The position numbers and the translations under genes are program-made. DNA of 6,997 bases from Acidimicrobiales bacterium (GTDB lineage Bacteria; Actinomycetota; Acidimicrobiia; Acidimicrobiales; UBA8190). The notes under the pieces are model-generated. The model was not told the origin of the DNA, made no database searches, and worked only from the letters and a program-made list of their open reading frames with translations. Positions 6,475 through 6,997 of this stretch are shown here, in pieces (position 1 is the stretch's first letter; every line of letters starts with the position of its first letter). The stretch lies in contig JASHZK010000418.1 of NCBI GenBank assembly GCA_030042575.1, positions 1 through 6,997 on the forward strand. The letters run 5' to 3'.

Positions 6475-6487
6475 CGAGAATTTCTCG
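6475..6487. promoter_or_regulatory. Perfect 13-base palindrome upstream of the surface-protein gene
   Basis: CGAGAA-T-TTCTCG is a perfect palindrome around a single central base. It lies in the 115-base gap between the DUF429 remnant and the surface-protein gene, about 83 bases upstream of the GTG start. The adjoining CCCCAATATTG is the most AT-rich spot nearby. The symmetry suits a dimeric repressor site. A weak terminator hairpin for the remnant is an alternative, but there is no T run. No -35/-10 pair could be assigned confidently. Confidence 0.35.
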
Positions 6488-6507
6488 GGGCAGCGCCCGC
6501 GGCGGCC

Positions 6508-6887
6508 TCAGGCAACGATCTCCATCCGCGGACCCCGCTCGTCCATCTCGCCACCCAATCGTCGGAAAGAGCCATTCAGCCACCGGCGGGCGCTCCAGGC
6601 AGCGACAAAGGCATCGACGAGGGTGCTCTGTCTGCTAACGGAAACCCGGACGACGGCAGGAGACGAGTTGTCCAGGTGTCGGTCGATGTCCGAAAAGACG
6701 CTCCGCAAGGCAGCCAGCCGCTCGCCCTGCCCTCACCCGTCGCCTTGGGATGAGCCATCGCTTGACCGACGAGCACGTTGACACTGACGTCGGGGTAAAC
6801 CTCGATGATCGTTTTCTGCCATTGCGGGGTCATCAGGCGGTCGATGGCTTCGATCTTGTGCAACACGGCAAAGATCCCCTTCGACAT
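6508..6887 (-). pseudogene. Truncated, frameshifted DUF429-family gene
   Basis: Two minus-strand frames together give the C-terminal half of a DUF429 protein. From 6887 to about 6723: MSKGIFAVLHKIEAIDRL, IEVYPDVSVNVLVGQ and AMAHPKATGEGRA, the family's SKQ.FA..PKI / EV.PE.SF..L / K.T..GRAER blocks. From about 6723 to the stop at 6508: ERLAALRSVF, LVDAFVAAWSARRWLNGSFRR and RGPRMEIVA, matching the family's helix and its RG.RMEI ending. Inserting one base near 6721-6727 restores ...GRA-ERLAALRSVF, so a single-base loss explains the break. The N-terminal half, with the conserved GVDG block, is absent: an in-frame TGA lies at 6912-6914 and an intrinsic terminator follows. GGGGGAG precedes the ATG at 6887, so a short product could be translated. 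DUF429 has no firmly assigned function. A sequencing error could explain the frameshift but not the truncation. Confidence 0.75.
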
Positions 6888-6920
6888 CTGCTCCCCCTGT
6901 TCGGCTACGTCCAGTCAGCT

Positions 6921-6938
6921 AAAAAGGCGCGTTGCGCC
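6921..6938 (-). terminator. Intrinsic terminator on the minus strand
   Basis: Read on the minus strand, GGCGC (6938-6934), loop AAC, GCGCC (6930-6926) and TTTTT (6925-6921) form a compact all-GC 5-base stem with a U tract, the standard Rho-independent layout. It would stop a transcript entering from the right edge, before the DUF429 remnant. The stem is short, so its efficiency is uncertain. The remaining 59 bases to the right hold no gene I can identify. One minus-strand frame is open from the edge to a TAG at 6907-6909, beyond the hairpin. Confidence 0.6.
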
Positions 6939-6997
6939 AGAGGACCTGCTGGGGTCGGCCGCTGCTCTGCCTCCGGCGTCCTCACCGCCGGGGGCCG

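Overview
The window reads as chromosomal DNA of a high-GC Gram-positive bacterium (Actinomycetota; Acidimicrobiia or a related class is my guess, not a demonstration). Pointers are the GC-rich third codon positions, an HU protein with a long Lys/Arg/Ala tail of the HupB kind, a surface protein ending in an LAxTG sorting signal, and a probable near-leaderless promoter. No rRNA, tRNA, CRISPR array or transposase is visible.

Layout, left to right. 1-376: no convincing gene; probably the upstream region of the next gene, with an inverted repeat at 336-361. 377-1855 (+): a LuxR-type regulator with a degenerate GGDEF-like domain and a pseudo-receiver in front of its HTH. 2042-2325 (+): frameshifted remains of the N-terminus of an RND/MMPL exporter. 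2438-4510 (+): an OLD-family ATPase/TOPRIM nuclease with its key motifs present, preceded by a candidate promoter and operator. 4548-4916 (+): a small three-helix membrane protein 37 bases downstream, probably in the same transcript. 4925-4948: a GC-rich hairpin. 4996-5544 (+): an HU protein whose tail holds five 30-base tandem repeats. 5640-6392 (-): an exported, LecA-like lectin-domain protein with a Ser/Thr stalk and an LAFTG wall anchor, convergent with hup. 6508-6887 (-): a truncated, frameshifted DUF429 gene. 6921-6938 (-): an intrinsic terminator for a transcript entering from the right.

The part most likely to be an undescribed system is the OLD nuclease plus the adjacent membrane protein. 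It sits just after one gene ruin, and a second ruin lies at the right end of the window, so this looks like a spot of gene turnover. OLD-family nucleases are known in anti-phage defence (P2 Old, GajA of Gabija), but there is no UvrD-like helicase here, so this is not a canonical Gabija locus. Pairing the nuclease with the membrane protein is inference from spacing alone. The surface lectin and the repeat-bearing HU are separate points of interest and have no evident functional link to the nuclease.
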